A stretch of DNA of 50,840 nt, from contig DAIUEV010000019.1 in NCBI GenBank assembly GCA_036844945.1, positions 1 through 50,840 on the forward strand, given 5' to 3'. This document shows, one piece after another, positions 39,785 to 48,756 of the stretch (positions within the stretch are counted from its first letter, which is position 1; each line of letters opens with the position of its first letter). Under the pieces are notes generated by a model that saw only the letters and a list, made by a program, of their open reading frames with translations, was not told the origin of the DNA and searched no databases. The stretch comes from Palsa-461 sp036844945. GTDB lineage: Bacteria; Actinomycetota; Acidimicrobiia; Acidimicrobiales; RAAP-2. The translations under genes and the position numbers were made by a program.

Positions 39785-40495
39785 GTGCCCGAGCTCCTGG
39801 ACGCGGTCCCGGCGGTGGCGCTCGCCGTCTACGCCCACCCCGACGACGCCGACGTCGCCTGCGCCGGCACCCTCGCCCGCTGGGCCAAGGCCGGCTCGTC
39901 GGTGCACCTGGTCGTGTGCACCGATGGCGGCAAGGGCACCCCCGATCCGACGGTCGACCCGGGGGAGCTGGCGGCCCGCCGGGCGGGCGAGCTCGAGGCG
40001 GCGGCGGCGGTGCTCGGGGTGGCGTCGCACCAGAACCTGGGCCTGCACGACGGCGAACTCGAGAACGGACCCGAGCTCCGGGCGACGCTCGTCGAGTGGA
40101 TCCGCCGGATCCGACCCGAGGCCGTGCTCGGGCACGACCCGACCGCCGTGTTCTTCGCCCAGCACTACTTCAACCACCACGACCACCGGGCCCTCGGCTG
40201 GGCACTGCTCGACGCCCTGTCGCCGGCCGCCGCCCTGCCCCACTACTTTCCCGACCGCGGCCCCGCCCACCAGGTCCAGGTGGCGTACCTGTCGGGAACC
40301 CTCGAGCCCGATGTCTGGGTCGACGTCACCGAGACCATCGACGTGAAGGCCGAGGCGGTCGGGTGCCACCGCAGCCAACTGCCCGACGCGGCCGGCTGGG
40401 TCGACGACGTCGTCCGGGGCCGGGCGGCCGAGGAGGGGGCTCGGGCCGGGGTCGCGTACGCCGAGGGGTTCCGCCGGCTCCACATCGGCCCCTGA
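39785..40495 (+). CDS. PIG-L/LmbE family deacetylase
   Basis: 236 residues; GTG 1 bp after the nrdR stop. Zinc-site motif AHPDDADVACAGT (HPDD) and the distal HHDHRALGWALLD. Such enzymes remove N-acetyl groups from sugars or related compounds (MshB, Mca, GlcNAc-PI types); which one applies here is unclear. No mycothiol genes are adjacent. Confidence 0.88.
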   Translation: MPELLDAVPAVALAVYAHPDDADVACAGTLARWAKAGSSVHLVVCTDGGKGTPDPTVDPGELAARRAGELEAAAAVLGVASHQNLGLHDGELENGPELRATLVEWIRRIRPEAVLGHDPTAVFFAQHYFNHHDHRALGWALLDALSPAAALPHYFPDRGPAHQVQVAYLSGTLEPDVWVDVTETIDVKAEAVGCHRSQLPDAAGWVDDVVRGRAAEEGARAGVAYAEGFRRLHIGP

Positions 40496-40509
40496 TCCGG
40501 GTCGCCGCG

Positions 40510-41817
40510 GTGCCCGCCGACCGCTCGATGGAGCTCGTGCCGGCGGTCCTGCATGTCGACATGGACGCCTTCTTCGCAGCGGTCGAGCTGCTCGACCGCC
40601 CCGAGCTCGTCGGGAAGCCGGTGATCGTGGGCGGGAGCGGCCGTCGTGGCGTGGTCGCGTCGTGCAGCTACGAGGCCCGCCAGTTCGGGGTCCGATCGGC
40701 CATGCCGATGTTCCGGGCCCGCGACCTGTGCCCCGACGCGGTCGTCCTCGACGGTCGGCACTCCCGCTACGGCGAGGTGAGCGCGCAGATCCACGAGCTC
40801 TTCGCGGCGGTGACCCCGCTCGTCGAGCCGATCGGGCTCGACGAGGCGTTCCTCGACGTCACCGGGTCCCGCCGTCTTCTCGGCAGCCCGTTCGAGATCG
40901 CCGTGGGCCTGCGCGACCGCATCGCCGACGAGCTCTCGCTCCGCTGCAGCGTCGGGGTGGGGCGTTCCAAGCTCATCGCCAAGCTCGCCTCCGAGTCGGC
41001 CAAGCCGGTGGTGACCCGCCACGCCGTGGAGCCCGGCGCGGGGGTCCGGGTGGTCGCCCCCGACGAGGAGCTCGCCTTCCTGCACCCGCTCCCGATCGAA
41101 GCGCTGTGGGGGGTGGGTCCGGCGACCGCACGCCGACTGCACGGCCTCGGCATCCGGACCGTCGGGGAGATCGCCGCGGTGGGCGAGGAGGTGCTCGTCC
41201 GCCAGCTCGGCCGCGCCCACGGGGAGCACCTCGCCGCGCTCGCCCGGGGACACGACCCGAGCCCGGTGGTGGCCGGCCGAGAGGCCAAGTCGATCGGCCA
41301 CGAGCAGACGTTCCCCACCGACCTCACCGACCTCGACGCGCTGCGGGCGAAGGTCGTCTCGATGGCCGACTCGGTCGGCGAGGTGCTGGCCCGCGAGCAG
41401 CTGGCCGGGCGGACCGTCACCCTGAAGGTGCGGTTCGGCGACTTCACCACCCAGACCCGCTCCCATACGCTCGAGGTCGCAGTCGACGCCGGCGCCGCCA
41501 TCGCGGCGGTGGCCGAGGCGCTCCTCGAGGCGGTCGACCTCGTGGCCGGCGTCCGGCTGCTCGGGGTGAGCATGTCGGGGCTGGTCCCGGCGGCCCGGAC
41601 CCAGCAGCTCGCCTTCGCGCTCGACGCCGCCCCGACCGACGCGCTCGATCGGGGCGCCATGACCCAGGCGTCCTGGCAGGAGGTGGCCCGGGCGGTCGCG
41701 GCGATCAGGAGCCGCTTCGGGAAGCACGCGGTCGGGCCGGTGTCGACCCTCGAGGAGCGGCGCGACCCGCCCGAGTGGTGGGGGCCGTCGGAGGAGGCCG
41801 ACGTCCCGGCCGGCTGA
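40510..41817 (+). CDS. dinB: DNA polymerase IV (Y family)
   Basis: 435 residues from GTG 40510; ATG 40528 is a close alternative. Motifs: HVDMDAFFAAVE with the first metal Asp, ASCSYEARQFGVRSAMP, GLDEAFLDVT with the second acidic pair, SVGVGRSKLIAKLAS, then the HhH (ALWGVGPATARRLHGLG) and little-finger domain. Error-prone translesion polymerase. It is near lexA, but no LexA box is visible upstream. Confidence 0.95.
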   Translation: MPADRSMELVPAVLHVDMDAFFAAVELLDRPELVGKPVIVGGSGRRGVVASCSYEARQFGVRSAMPMFRARDLCPDAVVLDGRHSRYGEVSAQIHELFAAVTPLVEPIGLDEAFLDVTGSRRLLGSPFEIAVGLRDRIADELSLRCSVGVGRSKLIAKLASESAKPVVTRHAVEPGAGVRVVAPDEELAFLHPLPIEALWGVGPATARRLHGLGIRTVGEIAAVGEEVLVRQLGRAHGEHLAALARGHDPSPVVAGREAKSIGHEQTFPTDLTDLDALRAKVVSMADSVGEVLAREQLAGRTVTLKVRFGDFTTQTRSHTLEVAVDAGAAIAAVAEALLEAVDLVAGVRLLGVSMSGLVPAARTQQLAFALDAAPTDALDRGAMTQASWQEVARAVAAIRSRFGKHAVGPVSTLEERRDPPEWWGPSEEADVPAG

Positions 41818-41832
41818 TCGAGCGGGGACCGG

Positions 41833-42978
41833 CTAGGAGCCGACGGTGACGAGGGTGCCGATCGGCGTGAGCGGGTACACGACCGCGGCGTTGGCGTAGG
41901 GCATCTCGACGCAGCCGAGGCTCTGTGGCCAGCCGTAGCTGCCCCGGATGTAGCCGTGGAGGGCGTCACCGCCGTTGAAGTAGCTCACCCAGGGGATGCC
42001 GGGGTCGCTGTAGGGGGTCCCGTCGGGGTTGGTCCCGGTCATGGTGGTCGTGGTGTAGCGGACGTAGACCGGGAAGGTGCCCTTGTCGGTCGGGCGCCCC
42101 GGGATGCCCGTGTTGGCCAGGGTCTTGTAGACCTCGGCGCCGTCGGAGTACACGGTCACCGACTCGGGGTTGGCCTCCGATACATACACCCAGTGCCACG
42201 GGTTGGCATCGGCGTGGCCGCTGGCGGCGTCGGCCAGGAGGTCGCTCCATACCTGGGCCCCGGCGGTGCCGTCGGTCTTGAGGCCGTGCTGGTCCTGGAA
42301 GTCCATGATGGCGCCCTTCGTGATGACGTTCATCTGACCCTGGGACCACAACGAGGTGAGCGCGGCCGGCAGGTTCGGCCAGCGCCACCCGAAGGTGCCC
42401 TGCTGGACGTCGGCCTCCTGGGTGAGCGAGGTCATCGGGGCGGTTGGGGAGAAGGAGACGGGGAGGTAGCCGAGCTCGGCTAGGAGCTGCTGGAGCCGAA
42501 GGGTGGAGCCCGGAGCGACCTCGAAGGGCACCGTCGTCGAGTTGGCCAGGTGCACCCCCTGGGCGCTCTCCATCCCGGTCGCCCCGCCGGGGACGACCAC
42601 CGATTCGGTGACACCGGGGACGAGCGGGGCGGAAGGGACGAACTCGATCTCGGTGGCCGACACGAGCGACCAGGCGCCGGGGACCTCGGGGGCGAGGGTG
42701 GGCATCGGGCTGGTCTGCCCGATCGGCGAGGAGAAGGTCACCGTGATCGTGGTGGCCGGGGGGACCACCGACGCGCTCGCTGCGGGCGTGGTGGCCACGA
42801 CGTCGAAGGGGAGCGCCCGCTCGGGGGCGGCCACCGGCGGCACGGCCGCGTGGTTGTTGCGGGCCACCCAGACGATGCCCGTCGCGCCGCCGCCGACGAC
42901 GACGAGCGCCGCCGTCACCGCCAGCACGATCGGCCAGCGGCGCGCAGAGGCCTTCCTATGTGCCGGTTGCCGCTGCAT
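41833..42978 (-). CDS. L,D-transpeptidase (YkuD), cell-wall cross-linking
   Basis: 381 residues. Signal/anchor helix WPIVLAVTAALVVVGGGATGIVW (15-37), an Ig-like domain (about 55-155), a peptidoglycan-binding-like segment (LQQLLAELGYLPV, QDQHGLKTDG), and the catalytic domain with H-x14-SxGC: HGYIRGSYGWPQSLGCVEMP. It forms 3-3 cross-links in peptidoglycan of mDAP type, consistent with the dap genes here. Convergent with dinB, 15 bp gap. Confidence 0.92.
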   Translation of the reverse strand: MQRQPAHRKASARRWPIVLAVTAALVVVGGGATGIVWVARNNHAAVPPVAAPERALPFDVVATTPAASASVVPPATTITVTFSSPIGQTSPMPTLAPEVPGAWSLVSATEIEFVPSAPLVPGVTESVVVPGGATGMESAQGVHLANSTTVPFEVAPGSTLRLQQLLAELGYLPVSFSPTAPMTSLTQEADVQQGTFGWRWPNLPAALTSLWSQGQMNVITKGAIMDFQDQHGLKTDGTAGAQVWSDLLADAASGHADANPWHWVYVSEANPESVTVYSDGAEVYKTLANTGIPGRPTDKGTFPVYVRYTTTTMTGTNPDGTPYSDPGIPWVSYFNGGDALHGYIRGSYGWPQSLGCVEMPYANAAVVYPLTPIGTLVTVGS

Positions 42979-42987
42979 TGCGTGAGC

Positions 42988-42993
42988 ATCGTA
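42988..42993 (-). promoter_or_regulatory. Candidate -10 hexamer of the L,D-transpeptidase gene
   Basis: On the minus strand TACGAT ends 9 nt before ATG 42978. Confidence 0.4.
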
Positions 42994-43083
42994 GCCGCCG
43001 CCGCGTGTTTTCCGCGCTCACCGAAGGTCGGCCAGAGACACGACTTTTGGGGTGCTGAGCTGGGCTGGAGCGGTCTCGCCCCG

Positions 43084-45429
43084 TCAGCCGACTGCGGCCT
43101 TCACCGCGTCTTCGACCGATCGCAGCCGACCGGGGTCGGTGACCTTCTCGCCGGTCGCGGTCCGGACGTAGAAGGCGTCCACGACCTCGTGGCCGATCGT
43201 CGAGACCCGGGCTGAGACCACGTCGAGGTCGCAGTCGAACAGCGCCCTCGTCACCCGATGCAGGAGGCCGATCTCGTCGGGCGCCCGCAGCTCGAGCACC
43301 GTGGAGGAGGCCGACGCCCCGTTGTCGGCCACGACCTGGGGCTTCAGGGTGCGAGCGGAGCTGGGCCGCCGCTCCCCGGCGTAGGCCTCGGCGCGGGCGG
43401 CGAGCCGGTCGTGGAGGGGGAGGCGGTTCGCCAGCACCGCCTCGAGGTCCTCGCGCAGCCGGGCCGAGTCGGGCCACGAGCCGCGGGGGACCTCGACCGT
43501 GAACACCTCGACCGCGACCCCGGCGTCGAGACTCGCGTCGGCGCTCCGGACGTCGAGTCCGTGCAGGGCGAGGACCCCCGCCACCGAGGAGAGCAGCCCG
43601 GGGCGGTCGGCAGCCGCCACCGTGACCCGGGGCGGGTCGAGCACGACCGTGGCCAACCCGCCGGCCCGCACCTCGTCCATCAGGCGTCGGTGGTTGTCGG
43701 TCACCCAGGCCGATTCCTCGGGGAGCGGTCGTCCTTCGAGGTAGGCGGTAGTGCGGCGGACCAGCTCGGCGACGAGGCCCGCCTTCCAAGTTCCCCAAGC
43801 CGAGGAGCCGGTGGCGAGACCGTCGGCCTCGGCCAGGGCCCCGAGGAGCAAGAGCGTGCGGGTGTCGCCGACCGCTTCGGCCACCTTCTCGATCGTCATC
43901 GGGTCGTCGAGGTCGCGCCGGGTCGCGGCGTCGGGCAGGAGTAAGTGGTGGCGGACCATGTTCACGAGCACCTCGACGTCACGGTGCGCGAACCCCATCC
44001 GGTCGCCGATACGCGCCACGAGCTCGATGCCGACCTCCGTGTGGTCGCCGGGGTAGCCCTTGCCGATGTCGTGCAGAAGGGCGCCGATCAGGAGGAGGTC
44101 AGGTCGGTCCGCTCGCTCGACGAGCGCGGCGGCACCGACGGCGGTCTCGAGGAGGTGACGGTCCACGGTGAAGCGGTGATAGGCGTTGCGCTGCGGGCGC
44201 GACCGCACGGGCTCCCACTCAGGGAGGAGGCGCGCGAACAGGTCGTCTTGGTCGAGGGACTCGAGCGCGGCGATCGCCGGTCGCCCGGCGCGCAGGACTC
44301 GCACGAGCGAGTCACGGGTCTCCACGGGCCAGGGGTCCGGGGCTGGCGGCATCCGGTCGGCGAGTCTCCGCAGGGCGGACTTGGCGATTGGAAGGTCACG
44401 CTCGGCTGCCACCGCGGCGAGCCGGAGTGCGAGCGACGAGTCGTCGACGATCGAAGCGCTGTCGCTGAGGGCAACCTCATGTCCGACGAGCACGACGCCG
44501 GGCTCGACGTCCAGTTCTTCCAACAGCGCCTGGTGACGGGCCCTTCGCCGTGCGAATCGCTGTTCGCGCAGCGGTTGCCACGAGGGTTGGCGACGCCACG
44601 CATCGTCGACCGCCCAGGCGATGGCGCGTCCGGCCCGGGCGACCGCGGCCATCAGCGCATCGGCATCGGGAAAGGACAGCACGGTCGCCACGTGGTCCTG
44701 TTCCTGGAGGAGCAACTTGTCGAGTGCGCGGCCCGCTCTGCGATGGAGCTCGACGCGGATGTCGATCAGGAGCTCGACCGCCGGGGCGATCGAGTCGAGG
44801 TCGACGTAGTTGCCGAGCTTTGGTGCGTAGCTGGCGATGGCGCCGAGCACACTTGCATCCCGCAGTCCGCCGTGCGCCTCCTTCAGATCGGGCTCGAGGA
44901 GAAAGGCGAGCTCGCCCTGGGTCTCGTGGCGCTGAGACATCTGCGCGGCGAGAGTCGGGAGCCATTGGTCACCGAGCTTGGACCGCCAGAGCGACACCGC
45001 CTCGTGCAACAGCGGGGTCGCCACCCGCGGCTCGCCCCAGACCAGCCGGCCATCGAGGAGGCCGAGGGCCACCCGGAGGTCGGCTTCGGCAGCGGCCAGC
45101 ACCTCGCTCGGGCGGCGGACGCTGTGATCGAGGTGCACCCCTTCGTCCCAGACCGGGTACCAGATGGCGTCGGCGATCGCCCGCACATTGCGGTGTCCGT
45201 CGTGGACGAGCACGACGTCGAGGTCGCTATAGGGACACAGCTCACCCCGGCCGTAACCGCCGACGGCGAGCAGGGCGAGCGAGCGCGGGCCGCCTCCCGC
45301 AGCCCGGTCGGCCAGGGCCGCTAACCACTGGTCTGCCTCGGCGGCGTAAGCTCGGCAGAAGGCCAACCCGCCGAGGTCAGGGCGGTCCACCAGCCGTTGG
45401 CGACGTTCCCTGAGGGAGACCTCGGGCAT
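43084..45429 (-). CDS. glnD: [Protein-PII] nucleotidyltransferase GlnD
   Basis: 781 residues from ATG 45429, fixed by TACGTT 6 nt before it. NTase motif AVGGYGRGELCPYSDLDVV (D69, D71), GlnE/GlnD helical domain, HD domain (IGALLHDIGKGYPGDHTEVG), then two ACT domains at the C-terminus. In Actinobacteria GlnD adenylylates or uridylylates PII to signal nitrogen status. The usual amtB-glnK partners are not in the window. Confidence 0.95.
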   Translation of the reverse strand: MPEVSLRERRQRLVDRPDLGGLAFCRAYAAEADQWLAALADRAAGGGPRSLALLAVGGYGRGELCPYSDLDVVLVHDGHRNVRAIADAIWYPVWDEGVHLDHSVRRPSEVLAAAEADLRVALGLLDGRLVWGEPRVATPLLHEAVSLWRSKLGDQWLPTLAAQMSQRHETQGELAFLLEPDLKEAHGGLRDASVLGAIASYAPKLGNYVDLDSIAPAVELLIDIRVELHRRAGRALDKLLLQEQDHVATVLSFPDADALMAAVARAGRAIAWAVDDAWRRQPSWQPLREQRFARRRARHQALLEELDVEPGVVLVGHEVALSDSASIVDDSSLALRLAAVAAERDLPIAKSALRRLADRMPPAPDPWPVETRDSLVRVLRAGRPAIAALESLDQDDLFARLLPEWEPVRSRPQRNAYHRFTVDRHLLETAVGAAALVERADRPDLLLIGALLHDIGKGYPGDHTEVGIELVARIGDRMGFAHRDVEVLVNMVRHHLLLPDAATRRDLDDPMTIEKVAEAVGDTRTLLLLGALAEADGLATGSSAWGTWKAGLVAELVRRTTAYLEGRPLPEESAWVTDNHRRLMDEVRAGGLATVVLDPPRVTVAAADRPGLLSSVAGVLALHGLDVRSADASLDAGVAVEVFTVEVPRGSWPDSARLREDLEAVLANRLPLHDRLAARAEAYAGERRPSSARTLKPQVVADNGASASSTVLELRAPDEIGLLHRVTRALFDCDLDVVSARVSTIGHEVVDAFYVRTATGEKVTDPGRLRSVEDAVKAAVG

Positions 45430-45435
45430 GGCCGG

Positions 45436-45441
45436 AACGTA
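45436..45441 (-). promoter_or_regulatory. Candidate -10 hexamer of glnD (leaderless)
   Basis: Minus-strand TACGTT ends 6 nt before ATG 45429. It lies only 24 bp from the divergent gene start at 45465. Confidence 0.5.
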
Positions 45442-45464
45442 GCAGCGGCACACGGGAGAGCGAT

Positions 45465-45677
45465 ATGTCCAACAAGCCAGTCAAGGCCAAGGGGTCGGGG
45501 CTCCGAACACTCGACGGGGTGCTGGTGGTGGCCGCCGGCGTGGTCGGCGTGGTGATCGCGTTCGCCGTCCTTCACTTTGTCGTTGGGTTCGTCTGGGAGA
45601 TCGTTAAAGTTGCCCTGATCGTCGGGGTCGTGGGCGGTCTCTTCTGGGTCCTGGGGAGACGCCGCCGCCGGTACTAG
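45465..45677 (+). CDS. Small two-helix membrane protein
   Basis: 70 residues. Basic start MSNKPVKAKG, two hydrophobic helices (about 18-40, VLVVAAGVVGVVIAFAVL, and 48-63, VALIVGVVGGLFWVLG), ending in RRRRRY. ATG has GGGAGAG upstream. No family assigned. Start only 35 bp from divergent glnD. Confidence 0.6.
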   Translation: MSNKPVKAKGSGLRTLDGVLVVAAGVVGVVIAFAVLHFVVGFVWEIVKVALIVGVVGGLFWVLGRRRRRY

Positions 45678-45681
45678 GAAC

Positions 45682-46047
45682 GTGGGGCAATCGTCCGGAT
45701 CGGCCGCCCCTGGGCACTTCTTCGTCCAGGTCGGCCAAGCGGTGGGCGCTGCAAACAAGGTCAAGTTCTGTCAGGACAACGCGATCCTCGACCGGGTGAC
45801 GCAGGCCGCCCAGACCCCGGCCCAGCTGATCCCGATCTTCGAGGCGAACGAGCGCACCATCCTCGACTTCCAGTCGACCGCGCCGTCCGCAATCGTCGCC
45901 GAGGCGGGGAAGCTGATCGAGGCGGCGCGAAACGCGATAACGACCGGGAACGCGGATGTCTTCGCGACCGCTCCGGTACAGCAGGCGGGCGCAGCGGTCA
46001 ATGCCTATTGCGGTCAGAACCCTGACGGCTCGCCAATCAACGTCTGA
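45682..46047 (+). CDS. Hypothetical protein, may have lost its signal peptide
   Basis: 121 residues from GTG 45682, 4 bp after the membrane-protein stop. Helical, with two cysteines (VKFCQDN, NAYCGQN) as in exported proteins, and starts in a Ser/Ala-rich linker (GQSSGSAAPGHFF) typical of the region after a signal or lipobox. No signal peptide is in frame upstream, so it could be a truncated exported protein. Function unknown. Confidence 0.5.
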   Translation: MGQSSGSAAPGHFFVQVGQAVGAANKVKFCQDNAILDRVTQAAQTPAQLIPIFEANERTILDFQSTAPSAIVAEAGKLIEAARNAITTGNADVFATAPVQQAGAAVNAYCGQNPDGSPINV

Positions 46048-46058
46048 ACGACCGACTC

Positions 46059-46466
46059 TCAGCGCACCTCGTACCACTCGTAGCGGAGGTCGCTCCCTTC
46101 GAGGATTCCCTTTCCGATCGCTTGGATCGCGTTGAGCCAGGCGTAACGCTCGTCGCCGGTCTCGAACAGCGGTGCTACGTAAATCGGTCCACCACTGATA
46201 TCGGTTCGACCGCGGTACTGAGCCAGAATAACCGCGCCGTCGTCGGTCTCGAAGGTAGCTCGGACGTCAAGGGAGCCGATGGTCCCAACGACGGACACCC
46301 AGTCTGCGGACGCGTGACCGCGCATCCGGCCACTGATTCGATCACCGTCAATTGTGGCGTCGACAACCTCGTAGATCAGGCGAAGGCCCGACGGTCCTTC
46401 GCCCACCAGTATGGGTTCGGCAAGCGTGACGTCGACGGTGCAGAGCGGGACAAGTTCGATTGGCAT
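46059..46466 (-). CDS. DUF3237 family protein
   Basis: 135 residues from ATG 46466, supported by TACGTT 7 nt upstream. Family motifs: LVPLCTVDVTLAEP, LRLIYEVVDATIDGDRISGRM, RATFETDDGAVILAQYRGR, APLFETGDERYAWLNAIQAIGKG. A small beta-barrel family of unknown function, often beside oxidoreductases or hydrolases. Divergent from an alpha/beta hydrolase. Confidence 0.85.
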   Translation of the reverse strand: MPIELVPLCTVDVTLAEPILVGEGPSGLRLIYEVVDATIDGDRISGRMRGHASADWVSVVGTIGSLDVRATFETDDGAVILAQYRGRTDISGGPIYVAPLFETGDERYAWLNAIQAIGKGILEGSDLRYEWYEVR

Positions 46467-46473
46467 AGGTGTG

Positions 46474-46479
46474 AACGTA
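46474..46479 (-). promoter_or_regulatory. Candidate -10 hexamer of the DUF3237 gene
   Basis: Minus-strand TACGTT, 7 nt before ATG 46466. Confidence 0.4.
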
Positions 46480-46560
46480 CTCTGGCCGGCGCTAGTGTCC
46501 ACCGCCCAATGCAGTGTCGGCCGGCCGCGTGGCCGAGTGTGAGGGAGGGACCCGCGTATC

Positions 46561-46566
46561 TAGTCT
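46561..46566 (+). promoter_or_regulatory. Candidate -10 hexamer of the hydrolase gene
   Basis: TAGTCT ends 6 nt before ATG 46573. Confidence 0.45.
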
Positions 46567-46572
46567 TGGAAC

Positions 46573-47373
46573 ATGCCGTCCGTACGTATCGGCGCCTCCG
46601 CACTGGCAGGTGGTCCGGCAACCATCTCTTACCGCGCGAGAGGTGTTGGTGACACGGTCGTGCTCTTCCTCCATGGCGGATGGGGATACGAGGTCTTTCC
46701 CTTCGATGCTCAGACACGGATGTTCGAGGATTGGTATCGAATCCTGATTCTCGATCGCTCCGGGCACGGTGCCTCAACACCTGTTGTCGCCCTGCCGGTT
46801 GACTTCCACCACCGAGCAGCCGATGAGATGCGCGCCTTCCTGGACGAACTCGACGTCGAAAGGGCCGTGTGGTGGGGCCATAGCGATGGCGCCGTGATCG
46901 CCGCCATCGCCGCCATCGAGATGCCCGAACGGGTCGAGGCCGTAGTTCTGGAGGCCATGCACCTCTATCGGAACAAGCCTGCCTCTCGACAATTCTTCGA
47001 ACAAATGGCCTCGGCGCCCGACTCCTTCGGCGACAGCCTCAAGGCAACTCTCAAGCTGGATCATGGCGAGCGTTGGCGGCGCGTATTGCGTCTCGACGGC
47101 GAGGCGTGGCTCAACTTCGCGTCCACCAGCGAGTGTGTCACCGAGGACCTCTATGCGGGAATGCTCCCGTCGCTCGTCATTCCGACCATGCTTATCCATG
47201 GCGGTCGAGATCCGCGGAGCGAACCCGGCGAATTCGCAGCCGTTCGCGCCTGTCTCCCCGACGCCACCACCCTCTTCCTACCCAGCGCTGGACACAGTCC
47301 CCACTCTGAACTCAACAGCGCAGACATCGTCAGCCGGGTGGCCGGAGCATTCTTGGACGCAGTTCACTCATAG
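46573..47373 (+). CDS. Alpha/beta hydrolase
   Basis: 266 residues. Oxyanion-hole motif FLHGGWG (H34), nucleophile elbow WGHSDGAV (S104), likely Asp in IHGGRDPRSEPG and His in SAGHSPHSE. Cap helices lie between. Typical esterase or C-C hydrolase fold; substrate unknown. Codon third positions are less GC-rich than upstream, marking the start of the accessory region. May work with the divergent DUF3237 protein. Confidence 0.9.
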   Translation: MPSVRIGASALAGGPATISYRARGVGDTVVLFLHGGWGYEVFPFDAQTRMFEDWYRILILDRSGHGASTPVVALPVDFHHRAADEMRAFLDELDVERAVWWGHSDGAVIAAIAAIEMPERVEAVVLEAMHLYRNKPASRQFFEQMASAPDSFGDSLKATLKLDHGERWRRVLRLDGEAWLNFASTSECVTEDLYAGMLPSLVIPTMLIHGGRDPRSEPGEFAAVRACLPDATTLFLPSAGHSPHSELNSADIVSRVAGAFLDAVHS

Positions 47374-47491
47374 AACCGCGTCCGGCCGGTGATGGCGGAT
47401 GCCCGTCGTCGTCGGGACCCGAACCGGGAGGGGGGGCCAAAGGGGGAGACTGGTAGGGCCAGTATGGTGAGGAGCCGTAGAGATTGCAGTT

Positions 47492-47566
47492 GGCGGCGTG
47501 GCCGAGTGGTTTAGGCAGGGGCCTGCAAAGCCCCGTACGGGAGTTCGATTCTCCCCGCCGCCTCCA
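47492..47566 (+). tRNA. tRNA-Cys (GCA)
   Basis: 75 nt with acceptor stem GGCGGCG/CGCCGCC, D arm GCC-GAGTGGTTTA-GGC, anticodon stem GGGGC/GCCCC around loop CTGCAAA (anticodon GCA at 47525-47527), T arm GGGAG-TTCGATT-CTCCC, discriminator T and encoded CCA. Sits beside an accessory region. Confidence 0.97.
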
Positions 47567-47993
47567 GGGTTTCTCCAGTTCAGCCCGTAGAAACGAGTTG
47601 ACCGCCCTTTACCGACGTTGACGCGCGTTCGGTACAACACCGCGGAGAAGGCCGCCATTAATCGTCATCTGGTTCGGTGCTTCTGTCTGGCTCGCGCCGA
47701 CCTGTCCGCGGCGGAAATGGTCGCACGATTTATGAACAACTTGGAACGTATAACAATGGCGTGTATCGAGCCTGGGCCATTTCTTTACGCGGTCCACAGG
47801 GTCCGAATCGAGCGGTTAGAGCTTTGAGAAAGGCGAGGCCGGGTCTGACACGTTCAACGGAGGTCGTTCTATGCCGAGCTGTGAGGCTGGACCGGCTCGT
47901 GACCCGGGCTGGCGGCGCAGGATGCGGAGCTAATCGCTACGGTTTGGAGACATAGTTCCCGAACGGAACTCGGTCTCAAAGGGGGATTCTGTA
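47567..47993 (+). other. 427-bp stretch without a convincing gene
   Basis: Small frames of 69-92 codons exist but show no codon bias, no Shine-Dalgarno and no known motif. No second copy of the tRNA 3' end was found here. Near its end, GTTCC/GGAAC (47955-47969) forms a small hairpin and AAAGGGGG is the ribosome site of the next gene. Confidence 0.6.
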
Positions 47994-48098
47994 ATGGCTT
48001 CTCGATTCATCGCAGGATGGGTGATCCTTGGCTCTGCAATCTACGCAGGCGTGATCTTTTTCGGACTGTGGATCACGCACACTCCGCCGATCGGGTGA
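47994..48098 (+). CDS. 34-residue membrane peptide
   Basis: ATG 47994 after a strong AAAGGGGG site. MASRFIAGWVILG, a single hydrophobic helix (about 5-27), then THTPPIG and stop. No homologue known to me. Likely expressed together with the SHOCT gene 34 bp later. Confidence 0.5.
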   Translation: MASRFIAGWVILGSAIYAGVIFFGLWITHTPPIG

Positions 48099-48132
48099 CC
48101 TTCGGCGGTTGGCCTGAGGCGAAGGCGACTAG

Positions 48133-48756
48133 ATGAGCCGTCGAAACCGTGACGATGCGGGAATGCAGCGCGTAAGTTCCGCCAAGATCGCGGAGGAGGA
48201 GCCGGCCGTCCGGGGATCAGGGGCCTACCTCGGTGGTCACCCGACCGAGGTTGCACGTAGAACTCCCGACGGCGACGTTGCGCTGATCGCGGGAAGCATC
48301 GAGATGAACCGCACAGCGATCTTTATCGTTCCCAACAACAGACGGGGCGGTCCTCCTCGCAGGGCAGTAGTTCCCTGGTCAAACGTCGCGTCCGTTTCGA
48401 TGGAGTCTTACACGGAGGCCAAGTCGCGGCTCGGCCCCGTCCTAATGTTCGGCGTGCTCGGGCTAGCAGCTAGGGGATCGGCCAACAGCACTGTCATTGC
48501 CGTCCGACTCCGTGATGGTGGCACCGTCTACTACCAGGCCGACCTGAACTTCATGGAATGCCGAGCCAATGTCACCCCGATCCTTCGGGCGCTCGGCGTG
48601 ACGGTCGTGGACGAGATGGCGCCACAGGCCACACCGGCTCCAGGTTCGTATGCGATCTCTGTCGCCGATGAATTGACCAAGCTCGCCCAGCTTCGAGATT
48701 CCGGGGTGCTCACCGAGGAGGAGTTCGCGGCGCAGAAGGCGCGACTCCTAGCGTGA
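48133..48756 (+). CDS. SHOCT domain protein with PH-like N-terminal part
   Basis: 207 residues. The C-terminal SHOCT motif is clear: ELTKLAQLRDSGVLTEEEFAAQKARLL. Before it is a beta-rich region (VALIAGSIEMNRTAIFIV, VVPWSNVASVSME, VIAVRLRDGGTVYYQ) like bacterial PH domains, with a short hydrophobic stretch LGPVLMFGVLGLAA. SHOCT helices mediate oligomerisation. Function unknown; ATG 48163 is an alternative start. Confidence 0.75.
   Translation: MSRRNRDDAGMQRVSSAKIAEEEPAVRGSGAYLGGHPTEVARRTPDGDVALIAGSIEMNRTAIFIVPNNRRGGPPRRAVVPWSNVASVSMESYTEAKSRLGPVLMFGVLGLAARGSANSTVIAVRLRDGGTVYYQADLNFMECRANVTPILRALGVTVVDEMAPQATPAPGSYAISVADELTKLAQLRDSGVLTEEEFAAQKARLLA

Noticed and set aside
47368..47658. Minus-strand frame of 96 codons containing a GGGENRTPVRGF-like peptide
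   Set aside because: It is antisense to tRNA-Cys; such frames recur in databases as false genes over tRNAs.
47567..47993. Att-site duplication beside tRNA-Cys
   Set aside because: No second copy of the tRNA 3' end found within the window.
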